From Oscillospiraceae bacterium (GTDB lineage: Bacteria; Bacillota_A; Clostridia; Oscillospirales; CAG-272), in assembly GCA_015064195.1 (NCBI GenBank), contig SVSO01000003.1, positions 1 through 33,811 of the forward strand: DNA of 33,811 nt, in the 5' to 3' direction. The translations under genes and the position numbers were made by a program. The notes beneath the pieces are model-generated. The model saw only the letters and a list, made by a program, of their open reading frames with translations. It searched no databases and was not told the DNA's origin. The stretch's first letter is position 1. Every line of letters begins with the position of its first letter. Below, piece by piece: positions 7,750 through 16,174 of this stretch.

Positions 7750-7794
7750 AAATTGTCTCCTTGACAAATAAACAAGTCGTAGTCAGATATAATA

Positions 7795-7823
7795 ATCATA
7801 TCACGAATATGGAAATTTTTCAA
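7795..7823 (-). promoter_or_regulatory. promoter of DUF3021/SGNH/DUF4358 operon
   Basis: On the minus strand TTGAAA (7818-7823), a 17-base spacer and TATGAT (7795-7800) with an extended TG one base upstream (GTGATATGAT). It is divergent from the nusB operon promoter about 105 bases away; the AT-rich sequence between the two (about 7824-7926) shows nothing else I can call. Confidence 0.75.
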
Positions 7824-7926
7824 GCGGGGTGCGAGAATATTTATAAAAGCGTCACTATCCTGTAACAATTTGACGGCTCATCTGCAATTTATTCGCGAAA
7901 ACCGTGCATAAATTTCCGGGATATGA

Positions 7927-7955
7927 TTGACTTTTGTGAATATAAATTGTATAAT
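7927..7955 (+). promoter_or_regulatory. promoter of the nusB-dnaE operon
   Basis: TTGACT (7927-7932), a 17-base spacer and a perfect TATAAT (7950-7955), about 60 bases before the nusB start. No other convincing promoter or terminator is seen before dnaE ends, so it may drive all 17 genes. Confidence 0.82.
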
Positions 7956-8016
7956 ATAATATATATGCTATTATTTAATGTATACCAATCAGGATCTCCC
8001 AAAGGAAGGACTATAC

Positions 8017-8466
8017 ATGGAAGACAGAATCTTAACTCCCAACTATCGTGCCGGCGCGCGCGAATTCGTTTTTGCTCTGCTGTTTGCCAAGGCATTCGCA
8101 CCGGAGGATGCGGCAGATGCATTCTATGCCGCGGAGCTTTCTTATGTGGACTGCGAATTCGGCGACCAGATCGACTATGTGCATGACGTGTTTTTCGGCG
8201 TCATGGATGAACTGGCGGCCATTGATGAAAAGATCGCGGCGGCGGCTGTGGGCTGGAATCTCTCCCGCCTGTCGAAAGTCACCATCTCCATCATGCGCCT
8301 GTGCGTCTATGAGATGATGGCGGTGAACGATGTGCCCAAGCGCGTGGCACTCAATGAAGCGGTGGAGCTGGCGAAGAAATACGACGACGACAGCGCACCC
8401 GCATTCATCAACGGCGTGCTCAATACCATCTCGCACACTCTCCCGGAGCGTGATTGCGACAAATGA
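8017..8466 (+). CDS. nusB: transcription antitermination factor NusB
   Basis: A 149-residue all-helical RNA-binding protein of the NusB family. NusB pairs with NusE (S10) on boxA RNA to prevent early termination, chiefly on rRNA operons. Recognisable parts are the N-terminal AREFVFALLFAKAF helix, the central WNLSRLSKVTISIMRLCVYEM helix and the C-terminal VALNEAVELAKKY...PAFINGVLNTI signature. The start is the ATG after AAGGAAGG; a longer in-frame start lies before this site and would add non-family sequence. It is the first gene of the large plus-strand operon, and its stop overlaps the next ATG (ATGA). nusB ahead of xseA is a common Firmicutes order. Confidence 0.95.
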   Translation: MEDRILTPNYRAGAREFVFALLFAKAFAPEDAADAFYAAELSYVDCEFGDQIDYVHDVFFGVMDELAAIDEKIAAAAVGWNLSRLSKVTISIMRLCVYEMMAVNDVPKRVALNEAVELAKKYDDDSAPAFINGVLNTISHTLPERDCDK

Positions 8467-9425
8467 AGCGCTTCTACATCGGCATCGACACCTCCAATTA
8501 CACCACCTCCGCCGCTCTGTTTGAAGCGTCGGAGTGCCGGTTTTATTCCAATGTGAAACGGCTGCTCACCGTGGCGGAGGGAGAGCGGGGACTGCGTCAG
8601 AGCGACGCGGTGTTCGCCCATGTGAAAAATCTTCCGGCGGTGACAGAGGAAGCCTTCGCGGAGCTTTGTCCGGAATCGCTGGCGGCTGTCGGCGTATCGG
8701 CCACACCCCGCGACAACGAAGGCTCCTATATGCCCTGCTTTCTCACCGGAGAAGCGGCGGCCTCCACCCTTGCAAATGCAGCGAAAAAGCCCCTCCATCG
8801 CTTTTCCCATCAGGCGGGTCACGTGATGGCGGCGGTCTGGTCAAGCGGATCGCCGGATCTGCTCACAAAAGAGTTTCTCGCCTTCCACGTGTCCGGCGGC
8901 ACAACGGAACTTCTCCTTGTGAAGCCGAAGACGGTGGGCTTTGACATCACACTGCTCGGCGGCACGCTGGATCTCAATGCGGGCCAGTGCATCGACCGGG
9001 TGGGCGTTGCCATGGGGCTGGAGTTTCCCTGCGGGCCGAAGCTTGAGGAGCTGGCACTTGCCAATACGGAGAAGGTGGAGAAGGCGAAGCTGTCGGTGAA
9101 GGGCTGTGAATGCAATCTGTCGGGCGTTGAAAATCGGGCGGCGAAGATGCTTGCCGACGGACGAAGCCGGGAATACACGGCGGCATTTGTGCTGGATTTC
9201 ATCGGCCGCACACTGCTCGCCCTGACGGAAAATGCACTGGATGGCGGAGAGATGCCCGTTCTCTATGCAGGCGGCGTCATGAGCAATTCCATCATCAAAA
9301 AAATGCTGGGGAGCGCGGGCTTTGATGCACGGTTCGCCGAGCCGAGATTTTCCAGCGACAATGCGGCGGGATGCGCCTTGCTGACAGCCGCCGCAGAGGA
9401 AGGATGGGCATTTTGGATCAGATAA
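8463..9425 (+). CDS. TsaD/Kae1-like (peptidase M22 fold) protein
   Basis: A 320-residue ASKHA-fold protein related to TsaD/Kae1, the tRNA t6A transferase subunit. It has N-terminal IGIDTSNYTTSAAL, the metal-site pair in HQAGH (His116, His120), VSGGTTEL (143-150), a DRVGVAMGLEFPCGPKLEEL segment matching the TsaD D-K-A-R/GLxYPGGP region, an SGVEN segment, AGGVMSN and a final SDNAAG. It is, however, clearly divergent from canonical TsaD: the start reads DTSNYTT instead of ETSCDET. It is probably a paralogue; Clostridia often carry such a gene between nusB and xseA, and its activity is unknown. ATGA overlap with nusB indicates translational coupling. No tsaB, tsaE or tsaC is nearby. Confidence 0.8.
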   Translation: MKRFYIGIDTSNYTTSAALFEASECRFYSNVKRLLTVAEGERGLRQSDAVFAHVKNLPAVTEEAFAELCPESLAAVGVSATPRDNEGSYMPCFLTGEAAASTLANAAKKPLHRFSHQAGHVMAAVWSSGSPDLLTKEFLAFHVSGGTTELLLVKPKTVGFDITLLGGTLDLNAGQCIDRVGVAMGLEFPCGPKLEELALANTEKVEKAKLSVKGCECNLSGVENRAAKMLADGRSREYTAAFVLDFIGRTLLALTENALDGGEMPVLYAGGVMSNSIIKKMLGSAGFDARFAEPRFSSDNAAGCALLTAAAEEGWAFWIR

Positions 9426-10708
9426 ACAGCACACCCGAAGCGGTCAGTGCCGCATTAGAAGCCGCACGGAGCGTGACGGAAAAGAAAGAGCGCGCCGTTC
9501 TGACGGTGGCACAGCTGAATGCCTACATCAAGCAGCTCATCGAATCCGACAAGCTCCTCACGAGCGTGTGGATCAAGGGCGAGATCTCCAATTTTACCAA
9601 TCACTATAAGACGGGACATTTTTATTTTACCCTCAAAGATCCCGACAGCCTGATCCGGGCGGTCATGTTCAAAAGTGCCGCGTCAAAGCTGAAATTTCTG
9701 CCGGAAAACGGTATGAAGGTGATCGTTCACGGACGGATATCCGCATTTCCCAGAGACGGGCAGTATCAGCTGTACGCGGATGCCATGGAGCCGGACGGCG
9801 TGGGCAGTCTGTACATCGCCTTTGAACAGCTCAAGCGAAAGCTGGAGGCGGAGGGATTGTTCGCTCCCGAGCGCAAGCGTCCGCTGCCGAAGATCCCCAC
9901 CAGAGTCGGCATCATCACCTCGCCCACCGGTGCGGCGGTGCGGGATATGATCAACGTGGCGGGACGGCGATTCCCCTATGCGAAGCTGACTCTGTTTCCG
10001 TCGCTGGTTCAGGGTACGGATGCGCCGGCACAGCTGATGGCCGGTGTGAAATTTTTCAACAAATACAAGAGCGTGGACGTGATCATCATCGGCCGCGGCG
10101 GTGGTTCCATCGAGGATCTGTGGGCGTTCAATGACGAAAATCTGGCGAGAACGGTGGCCGCAAGCGAGATCCCCGTGATCTCGGCGGTGGGCCATGAGAC
10201 GGATTTCACCATCTGCGATTTTGCCGCCGATATGCGCGCGCCCACACCGTCAGCGGCGGCGGAGATCGCTGTGCCGGACACGGCGGAGCTTCAGCGAAAG
10301 ATCCGCAACATCACGAGCCACATGGAGCTTGCGCTGACCAAGAGCATCGCAGCACGGAGGGGCGCACTCATGCAGCTTGCCGGAAGCCGCGCACTCACCT
10401 CCCCGCAGAATTTCATCGACGACCGGCGCATGACGCTGTTGTCGCTGGCCGGGAGGATGGAGCAGGAGATGAAGCTCACCCTGACGGATAAGCGGGGAAA
10501 ATTCGCTTCCCTCGCCGCATCACTGGAAGCACTCAGCCCCCTGTCGGTCATCGCGCGGGGCTATTCGGCGGTGTTCGATGACGCGGGAAACGTGGTGAAA
10601 AGCGTGGAACAGCTCTCGCCCGGCGACCGGTTTACCTTCCGCACCGTGGACGGCAGTGTTGTCGGCGAAACGGTGGAGATTATCAAGGAGAACAGCAATG
10701 GAAAATAA
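9404..10708 (+). CDS. xseA: exodeoxyribonuclease VII large subunit
   Basis: The 434-residue catalytic subunit of exonuclease VII, which degrades single-stranded DNA together with XseB. The N-terminal OB-fold runs about 35-135 (LTVAQLNAYIKQLIESD, VWIKGEISNF, GHFYFTLKD). The catalytic region carries RVGIITSPTGAAVRDM, a Gly-rich IIIGRGGGSIEDLWAFNDE and VISAVGHETDFTICDF, then a long coiled-coil stretch (about 300-385). The C-terminal end has SPLSVIARGYSAV. The start lies inside the end of the preceding gene (22-base overlap). ATG 9404 has GAGG four bases upstream; an in-frame TTG at 9413 fits the same ribosome site with longer spacing and is a real alternative. Confidence 0.95.
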   Translation: MGILDQINSTPEAVSAALEAARSVTEKKERAVLTVAQLNAYIKQLIESDKLLTSVWIKGEISNFTNHYKTGHFYFTLKDPDSLIRAVMFKSAASKLKFLPENGMKVIVHGRISAFPRDGQYQLYADAMEPDGVGSLYIAFEQLKRKLEAEGLFAPERKRPLPKIPTRVGIITSPTGAAVRDMINVAGRRFPYAKLTLFPSLVQGTDAPAQLMAGVKFFNKYKSVDVIIIGRGGGSIEDLWAFNDENLARTVAASEIPVISAVGHETDFTICDFAADMRAPTPSAAAEIAVPDTAELQRKIRNITSHMELALTKSIAARRGALMQLAGSRALTSPQNFIDDRRMTLLSLAGRMEQEMKLTLTDKRGKFASLAASLEALSPLSVIARGYSAVFDDAGNVVKSVEQLSPGDRFTFRTVDGSVVGETVEIIKENSNGK

Positions 10709-10949
10709 AAACGAACTGGCATTTGAAGCGGCACTGGCACGGCTGGAGGAGATCGTCCGCGCGCTAGACGGCGGAAATGCACCGCTGGATCAGTCGCTGG
10801 CACTGTTCGAGGAGGGCGTGGGACTGGTGAAGCTCTGCTCGGAGAAGCTGGATGCGGCAGAGCAGACGGTGAAGATCCTCGTGCGCGGGGAAGACGGCAA
10901 GGCGGCGGAGAAGGATTTTGTGCCGGACGGCACAGAGGCGAAGGCATGA
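10698..10949 (+). CDS. xseB: exodeoxyribonuclease VII small subunit
   Basis: An 83-residue helical small subunit of exonuclease VII; several copies bind the XseA stalk and are needed for activity. The family signature is clear: FEAALARLEEIVRALDGG, then PLDQSLALFEEGVGLVKLCSEKLDAAEQ. The start is the ATG seven bases after AAGGAG; it overlaps the end of xseA by 11 bases, and its own stop overlaps the ispA start (ATGA). The acidic C-terminal tail is slightly longer than in minimal homologues. Confidence 0.95.
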   Translation: MENKNELAFEAALARLEEIVRALDGGNAPLDQSLALFEEGVGLVKLCSEKLDAAEQTVKILVRGEDGKAAEKDFVPDGTEAKA

Positions 10950-11851
10950 CGGACATCAAAACAAGAATGAAAGCCTGCGCAGATCGCGTGGAAGCGGCAC
11001 TGGCGGCATATATTCCCACACAAACTGTGAAATACAGCGTGATCTATGATGCCATGCGCTACAGCCTGATGGCCGGCGGAAAGCGGCTCAGACCCTTTCT
11101 GACGCTGGAATTCGCGGCACTTTCTGCCATGGAGCAGGGAGACGATCCGGCGGCGGCTGAAGAAGCCGCACTGCCATACGCCTGTGCAGTGGAGATGATC
11201 CACACCTATTCCCTCATCCATGACGATCTGCCCTGCATGGACAATGACGACCTGCGCCGGGGCAAGCCCACGAGCCACAAGGTGTTCGGTGAGGCCAACG
11301 CACTGCTGGCCGGCGATGCACTTCTGACCATGGCCTTCGGCACGGCGGCGGCAAATCCCCATGCACCGGCATCGGCCAATGCACAGGCGGCGGCACTGCT
11401 CTCCGAATGCGCGGGGGCAGACGGCATGATCGGCGGTCAGATCCTCGATCTCATCGGCGAGACGGAGACATACGATCTCCCGACGCTGGAAACACTGCAG
11501 GCGAAGAAAACCGGCGAGCTGATTCGGTGCGCATCTCTGCTTGGATGCATTGCCGGCGGCGGATCGGAAAGGATGCGCGAGGCGGCGGTGAACTACGCCA
11601 TGGGAATCGGCAGAGCCTTTCAGGTGATCGATGACATTCTCGATGTGGTCGGCGATGAGGCGGTGCTGGGCAAGCCCATCGGCAGTGACCGTGACAGCGG
11701 CAAGACTACCTTCGTGACCCATATGGGCATCGAATCTGCCCGGGAATATGCGGCGAAGCTGACACAGGCGGCAAAAGCGGCGGTGTCAGACCTCGACGGC
11801 GCGGAGATTCTGTGCGGGCTGGCGGATTATTTATTGACGAGAGAGCATTAA
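10946..11851 (+). CDS. ispA: (2E,6E)-farnesyl diphosphate synthase
   Basis: A 301-residue trans-polyprenyl diphosphate synthase that condenses IPP with DMAPP/GPP to make the C15 precursor for undecaprenyl phosphate. The first Asp-rich motif DDLPCMDNDD is at 93-102 and the second, DDILD, at 229-233. GGKRLRP (44-50) and the KTGELIRCA segment are also present. The two-residue insertion in the first motif with Tyr five residues before it is the pattern of bacterial short-chain FPP synthases, supporting C15 rather than longer products. It overlaps xseB by four bases. In many Firmicutes dxs follows here; it is absent. Confidence 0.93.
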   Translation: MTDIKTRMKACADRVEAALAAYIPTQTVKYSVIYDAMRYSLMAGGKRLRPFLTLEFAALSAMEQGDDPAAAEEAALPYACAVEMIHTYSLIHDDLPCMDNDDLRRGKPTSHKVFGEANALLAGDALLTMAFGTAAANPHAPASANAQAAALLSECAGADGMIGGQILDLIGETETYDLPTLETLQAKKTGELIRCASLLGCIAGGGSERMREAAVNYAMGIGRAFQVIDDILDVVGDEAVLGKPIGSDRDSGKTTFVTHMGIESAREYAAKLTQAAKAAVSDLDGAEILCGLADYLLTREH

Positions 11852-11852
11852 G

Positions 11853-12305
11853 ATGAATTATGTAACAGATTTTTTCACCAACTATATACTGGTGTGTGCC
11901 TTCAGCGGATGGTTCGGTGCGCAGTTTATCAAGTGCATCCGCTATATCGTGCGGCATAAATCCTTCAATTTTGCGGTGCTGATGGCGTCCGGCGGTATGC
12001 CAAGCTCCCATTCGGCCACCGTATGTGCGCTGGTGGTGGCAACGGCGAAGCTGGAGGGCACCAAATCCGTGGCGTTCGCGCTGGCATTCGTGCTGGCCTT
12101 CATCGTCATGTACGATGCGGCGGGTGTCAGACGTGCCGCCGGTGAGCAGGCGAAGGTGCTCAACCGCATTGTCAGGGACATTCAGCAGGGCGAGACGCGG
12201 TATCTTGAGAAAAATCTCAAGGAGCTGATCGGTCATACGCCTCTGCAGGTGTTCATGGGCGCACTGCTTGGCATCGTGATCCCGCTGTTTATACCGGTAT
12301 TCTGA
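11853..12305 (+). CDS. divergent PAP2 family membrane protein (YuiD-like)
   Basis: A 150-residue membrane protein of the DUF212/divergent PAP2 family (Bacillus YuiD). The phosphatase-like motif SGGMPSSHSATV is at about 46-57, followed by hydrophobic helices (FALAFVLAFIVMYDAAGVRRAAGEQA) and a C-terminal GHTPLQVFMGALLGIVI segment. PAP2-type enzymes dephosphorylate lipid or isoprenoid pyrophosphates. Placement right after ispA suggests a role on a prenyl phosphate such as undecaprenyl pyrophosphate recycling, which is inference. It starts two bases after the ispA stop. Confidence 0.9.
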   Translation: MNYVTDFFTNYILVCAFSGWFGAQFIKCIRYIVRHKSFNFAVLMASGGMPSSHSATVCALVVATAKLEGTKSVAFALAFVLAFIVMYDAAGVRRAAGEQAKVLNRIVRDIQQGETRYLEKNLKELIGHTPLQVFMGALLGIVIPLFIPVF

Positions 12306-12307
12306 CC

Positions 12308-13078
12308 ATGCGGATCGACAAAGCGCTGTTTGAGCGCGGACTTGCATCCAGCCGTGAGGCGGCCAAGCGGATGCTGGGCGAGGGAATCGTCACCGCCGAC
12401 GGAAAGGTCGTGACCAAGCCCTCCTTTGATGCGGCGGACGACTGCGTGCTGGCCATCGTGGGGGAGACGCTCCGGTATGTGAGCCGGGGCGGACTCAAGC
12501 TGGAGCGGGCACTGGACGCATTTTCGCTGGATGTGACGGGGCTTTCCTGTATTGACATCGGCGCATCCACCGGCGGCTTCACCGACTGCCTGCTGCAGCA
12601 TGGAGCGGCATCGGTTCGCGCAGTGGATGTGGGACGTGCACAGCTCCATGAATCCATCGCCGCTGATCCCCGCGTCACTTCCTTTGAGGGCGTGAATGCG
12701 CGGTATCTGAAGCCGGAGGACATCGGCGGAACCTGCCAATTGGCGGTGTGCGACGTTTCGTTCATCTCTCTGACTCTGCTGTTTTCGGCGGTGAGAGGCC
12801 TTATCGAGCCGGAGGGACGATTCGTGGCACTCATCAAGCCCCAGTTTGAAGCGGGGCGGCAGAACATCGGCAAGGGCGGCATCGTGAAGGATAAAGCCGT
12901 CCATGAGGCGGTCATCCGGCGGGTGCTGGAATCCGCATCGGCCTGCGGTCTGCATTGCTTCGGCCTGTGCGCATCGCCCATTGCAGGCGGTGACGGCAAC
13001 CGGGAATATCTGGCGGGCTTCGATGGAATCGGCGGATTTTCACCGGAGAGCATCCGACATATCGTATTTGACACATGA
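12308..13078 (+). CDS. tlyA: TlyA family rRNA 2'-O-methyltransferase
   Basis: A 256-residue protein with an N-terminal S4 RNA-binding domain (about 1-60, MRIDKALFERGLASSREAAK) and an FtsJ/RrmJ-like Rossmann methyltransferase domain. The SAM-binding motif DIGASTGGFTDCLLQ is at about 83-97, and motifs VCDVSFISL and LIKPQFEAGR follow. Mycobacterial TlyA methylates 16S and 23S rRNA cytidines at the 2'-O position; Firmicutes homologues are often mislabelled haemolysin. It begins two bases after the YuiD-like stop and sits before nadK as in many Clostridia and Bacilli. Confidence 0.93.
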   Translation: MRIDKALFERGLASSREAAKRMLGEGIVTADGKVVTKPSFDAADDCVLAIVGETLRYVSRGGLKLERALDAFSLDVTGLSCIDIGASTGGFTDCLLQHGAASVRAVDVGRAQLHESIAADPRVTSFEGVNARYLKPEDIGGTCQLAVCDVSFISLTLLFSAVRGLIEPEGRFVALIKPQFEAGRQNIGKGGIVKDKAVHEAVIRRVLESASACGLHCFGLCASPIAGGDGNREYLAGFDGIGGFSPESIRHIVFDT

Positions 13079-13090
13079 GGTGGAATTACA

Positions 13091-13942
13091 TTGAAAACGA
13101 TCGGAATTTATCCGAATATCGATAAAGATGTCGATTATCTCGGCACGGGCCGGGTGATCGATACGCTCCGGGGCAGAGTCGGGATGCTCATGGACCGGAC
13201 ATTGCAGGATGCACTGATCGGCGCACTGGGAAGCGACAGACTGGCCGGCATCCGCTTTACCGACGGCGACACGCTTTGCCGCGAGCCGGATGCCATGATC
13301 GTTCTCGGCGGCGACGGCACGATTTTAGAGGCGGCGAGACGGTGTCAGGCGGGTGGCGTGCCGCTGCTTGGCATCAATCTTGGGCGCATCGGATACATGG
13401 CGGAGCTGGAGCTTGATGAACTGGATGAGCTGTCACGGCTCATCGACGGCGACTTCAAGGTGGAGCGGCGCATGATGCTGGAGGCGGAGATCGGAAATGA
13501 GCATCTTTTCGCCCTCAACGATGCGGTGCTGGGCAGTGAATCCATCTTCCGCATGGTGGAGATCGAGCTTTACTGCGACGGCAAGCTGGTCAACCGCTAC
13601 CGTGCGGACGGGCTGATTGCATCCACGCCCACCGGCTCCACAGCTTATTCCCTGTCTGCGGGAGGTGCGGTGGTGGATCCGCGCATGGAGGCGATGATCT
13701 TCACACCCATCTGCTCCCACGCGCTCAATGCCGCATCGCTGGTATTTTCGGCGGATTCCTGTATGGTGATGAAAAATGTGACCGATCGGGCGGACAAACT
13801 GCTTCTGAGCATCGACGGATGTGAACAGCGGGTGCTGGGCTGCGGCGAGACGGTGACGATCCGCCGCTCTCCGGTGACGACCGGCTTCATCCGCTTGAAG
13901 GACGGCGGCTTCTACGAGGTTCTGCGCCACAAAATGGCGTAG
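13091..13942 (+). CDS. nadK: NAD kinase
   Basis: A 283-residue ATP-dependent NAD kinase (PpnK) making NADP in the cytoplasm. The nucleotide-binding motif GGDGT is at 73-77, followed by GINLGRIGYMAEL and the NAD-binding signature GLIASTPTGSTAYSLSAGG; ALNDAVL lies between. Length is normal for the family. The start is a TTG seven bases after GAGGTGG. It stands between tlyA and argR, the standard Firmicutes order. Confidence 0.95.
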   Translation: MKTIGIYPNIDKDVDYLGTGRVIDTLRGRVGMLMDRTLQDALIGALGSDRLAGIRFTDGDTLCREPDAMIVLGGDGTILEAARRCQAGGVPLLGINLGRIGYMAELELDELDELSRLIDGDFKVERRMMLEAEIGNEHLFALNDAVLGSESIFRMVEIELYCDGKLVNRYRADGLIASTPTGSTAYSLSAGGAVVDPRMEAMIFTPICSHALNAASLVFSADSCMVMKNVTDRADKLLLSIDGCEQRVLGCGETVTIRRSPVTTGFIRLKDGGFYEVLRHKMA

Positions 13943-13965
13943 GTGCATGAAATGAGGGATGGAAC

Positions 13966-14418
13966 ATGAAGTATAATCGACAGGAAATGATCATATCGCT
14001 GATCGATGAATATGAGATCGAAACGCAGGAGGAGCTGTCGGAGCGCCTGCGGGAAAAAGGCTACATGGTGACGCAGGCCACCATTTCCCGCGACATCCGG
14101 GAGATGAAGCTGCAGAAGATCGCGGCGGCGGGCGGCAAATACAAGTACGCACTGCCGAGGCAGGAGGAAGCGGTGCTCAGTCAGCGATTCCGCAATCTGC
14201 TGGTGGATTCGGTGGAAAGCGTGGAAGCGGCGGCCAACATCGTGGTGGTGAAGACCAGCGCGGGCATGGCATCCGGCGCGGCGGCTGCCATCGATTCCAT
14301 GGAGCGGAGCGATGTGCTCGGCAGCGTGGCGGGCGACGATACGATCATCATTGTGATGAAAACAAACGACGCGGCGGCACTGCTTGTGTCCGACCTGCGG
14401 GAAATTACGGGGATCTGA
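13966..14418 (+). CDS. argR: arginine repressor ArgR
   Basis: A 150-residue ArgR/AhrC-type regulator. The N-terminal winged helix (about 1-70) includes QEELSERLREKGYMVTQATISRDI, the recognition-helix motif. The C-terminal hexamerisation and arginine-binding domain (about 80-150) includes VKTSAGMASGAAAAID and SVAGDDTIIIV. With arginine it controls arginine biosynthesis and catabolism genes. No arg genes lie in the window; its place before recN is the conserved operon order. The ribosome site is GAGGGATGG before the ATG. Confidence 0.95.
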   Translation: MKYNRQEMIISLIDEYEIETQEELSERLREKGYMVTQATISRDIREMKLQKIAAAGGKYKYALPRQEEAVLSQRFRNLLVDSVESVEAAANIVVVKTSAGMASGAAAAIDSMERSDVLGSVAGDDTIIIVMKTNDAAALLVSDLREITGI

Positions 14419-14449
14419 CCCACAGCGAAATCGGAAAGGAGGGATGCGG

Positions 14450-16144
14450 ATGCTCTGCTCCCTGCATATTGAAAATATCGCAGTCATCAAATCGGCGGAC
14501 ATTGATTTCCCGGCTGGCTTTACGGTGCTCACCGGCGAGACCGGTGCGGGCAAATCCATCATCATCGACAGCATCAATCTGATCTGCGGCGCAAAGCAGT
14601 CAAAGGAGCTGATCCGGAGCGGTGAGGATACGGCGCAGGTGGCGGCAGTTTTCGGCGAGCTTGCACCTCATACGCTGGATGCGCTCTCCGAGCTTGGCAT
14701 TTCTCCGGACGAGGACGGCGTGCTCATGTTCCAGCGCACCATCACCTCGTCGGGCAAATCCTCGGCGAGAGTCAATGGCCGTGTCATTCCCCTGTCGCTT
14801 CAGCGGGAAGCCATGAAATATCTCATCGGCATCCACGGCCAGCACGACAACATGGCACTGCTCATGCCGGAGAATCACATTATTTATCTGGACGAATTTG
14901 CCGACATCGAGGCGGAGCTTGCCGATTACGGCGAGAGCTACGATAAATTCTGCGACTTGAACCGGCGCATCGACGAGCTGTCGAAGAATGAGCGGGAAAA
15001 GGCACAGAAGCTGGAATTTCTCCGGTTCCAGATCGATGAGATCGAGGCGGCGAAATTAAAGCCGGATGAGGAGGATCGCCTGCTCGACAAGCGGGCGAAG
15101 CTTCAGAACAGCGAGCGCATCGCACAGCTGTCGGGGACGGTGTATTCCCTCCTTTACCGCAATGACAAAGGCACGGCGGCGCTGGATAAAGTGAAGCGGG
15201 CCATGAAAGCACTGGATGCGCTTTCTCCGGTGATGGAGGATGCGGAGGGCATGGCTGTCCGGCTGGATGCCATCACCTATGAGCTGGAGGATATCGCCCT
15301 GAGCGTGGGTGCGCTTGCCGAGGAAGCGGGCGACGATCCGTCCGGCGAGCTTGACAAAATCGAGACGCGCCTTGACGAGATCGCAAAGCTGGAGCGTAAA
15401 TACGGCGACACCATTCCCGAGGTGCTGGCGTTCCTTGAAAATGCAAAGGAACAGCTGGAAGGCATCGAGCTGGCGGAGGAAAAGCTGGCCGAGCTTTGCA
15501 TGGAGCGGGAACGGCTGATGCCCATTCTGTCGGCGCAGGCGGAGGAATTGTCCGAGCGGCGGCTGGAGGCGGCGTCCCGGCTGGAAGCGCGCATCGTGGA
15601 GGAGCTGGCTTATCTCGATATGGGCGGCGTCAGCTTTTCGGCAGGCGTCCGGCATCGCGTGGAAACGGACGGAGGCGCATCATACGCCCGACGCGGCGTG
15701 GACGATGTGGAATTTCTGATCTCAACCAACAAAGGCGAGCCGCAAAAGCCTCTTGCGAAAATCGCATCGGGCGGCGAGCTTTCACGAATCATGCTGGCAA
15801 TCAAGAGTGTACTGGCAGAAAAGGATGCACCCGGCACGCTGATCTTCGACGAAATCGACACGGGCGTGTCCGGCAAAACCTCCCAGAAGATTGGAATCAA
15901 GCTGCGTTCTCTGTCCGAGAACGGCGGCGGGCAGGTGTTCTGCGTGACCCACTCGGCACAGATTGCCGCAAGAGCGGAAAATCATTATCTCATTTCCAAG
16001 CGTGAGAAGGACGGCAGGGTCTCCACCTCTGTTGCACCTCTTGACAGAGAGGGCAGAGTGAAGGAGGTCGCCCGCATCATGGGCGGCATCAACATCACCG
16101 ACCGGCTTCTCGAAACGGCCATGGAAATGATTGATGAAAAATAA
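14450..16144 (+). CDS. recN: DNA repair ATPase RecN
   Basis: A 564-residue SMC-like protein for double-strand-break repair. Walker A GETGAGKS is at 29-36, a long coiled-coil arm runs about 150-390, and the C-terminal ATPase lobe carries the signature SGGELSRIMLAIKS and Walker B TLIFDEIDTGVSG, followed by QVFCVTHSAQIAA. Length matches the family. The start is ATG 14450, seven bases after AAAGGAGG; an in-frame ATG six bases earlier sits too close to that site. In spore-formers spoIVB and spo0A often follow recN; here tyrS follows. Confidence 0.95.
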   Translation: MLCSLHIENIAVIKSADIDFPAGFTVLTGETGAGKSIIIDSINLICGAKQSKELIRSGEDTAQVAAVFGELAPHTLDALSELGISPDEDGVLMFQRTITSSGKSSARVNGRVIPLSLQREAMKYLIGIHGQHDNMALLMPENHIIYLDEFADIEAELADYGESYDKFCDLNRRIDELSKNEREKAQKLEFLRFQIDEIEAAKLKPDEEDRLLDKRAKLQNSERIAQLSGTVYSLLYRNDKGTAALDKVKRAMKALDALSPVMEDAEGMAVRLDAITYELEDIALSVGALAEEAGDDPSGELDKIETRLDEIAKLERKYGDTIPEVLAFLENAKEQLEGIELAEEKLAELCMERERLMPILSAQAEELSERRLEAASRLEARIVEELAYLDMGGVSFSAGVRHRVETDGGASYARRGVDDVEFLISTNKGEPQKPLAKIASGGELSRIMLAIKSVLAEKDAPGTLIFDEIDTGVSGKTSQKIGIKLRSLSENGGGQVFCVTHSAQIAARAENHYLISKREKDGRVSTSVAPLDREGRVKEVARIMGGINITDRLLETAMEMIDEK

Positions 16145-16174
16145 ACTGATACTAAACAAAGGATGGTAAAAACA

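Noticed and set aside
16145..16174. Possible T-box leader for tyrS
   Set aside because: Only 30 bases lie between recN and tyrS, far too few for a T-box.
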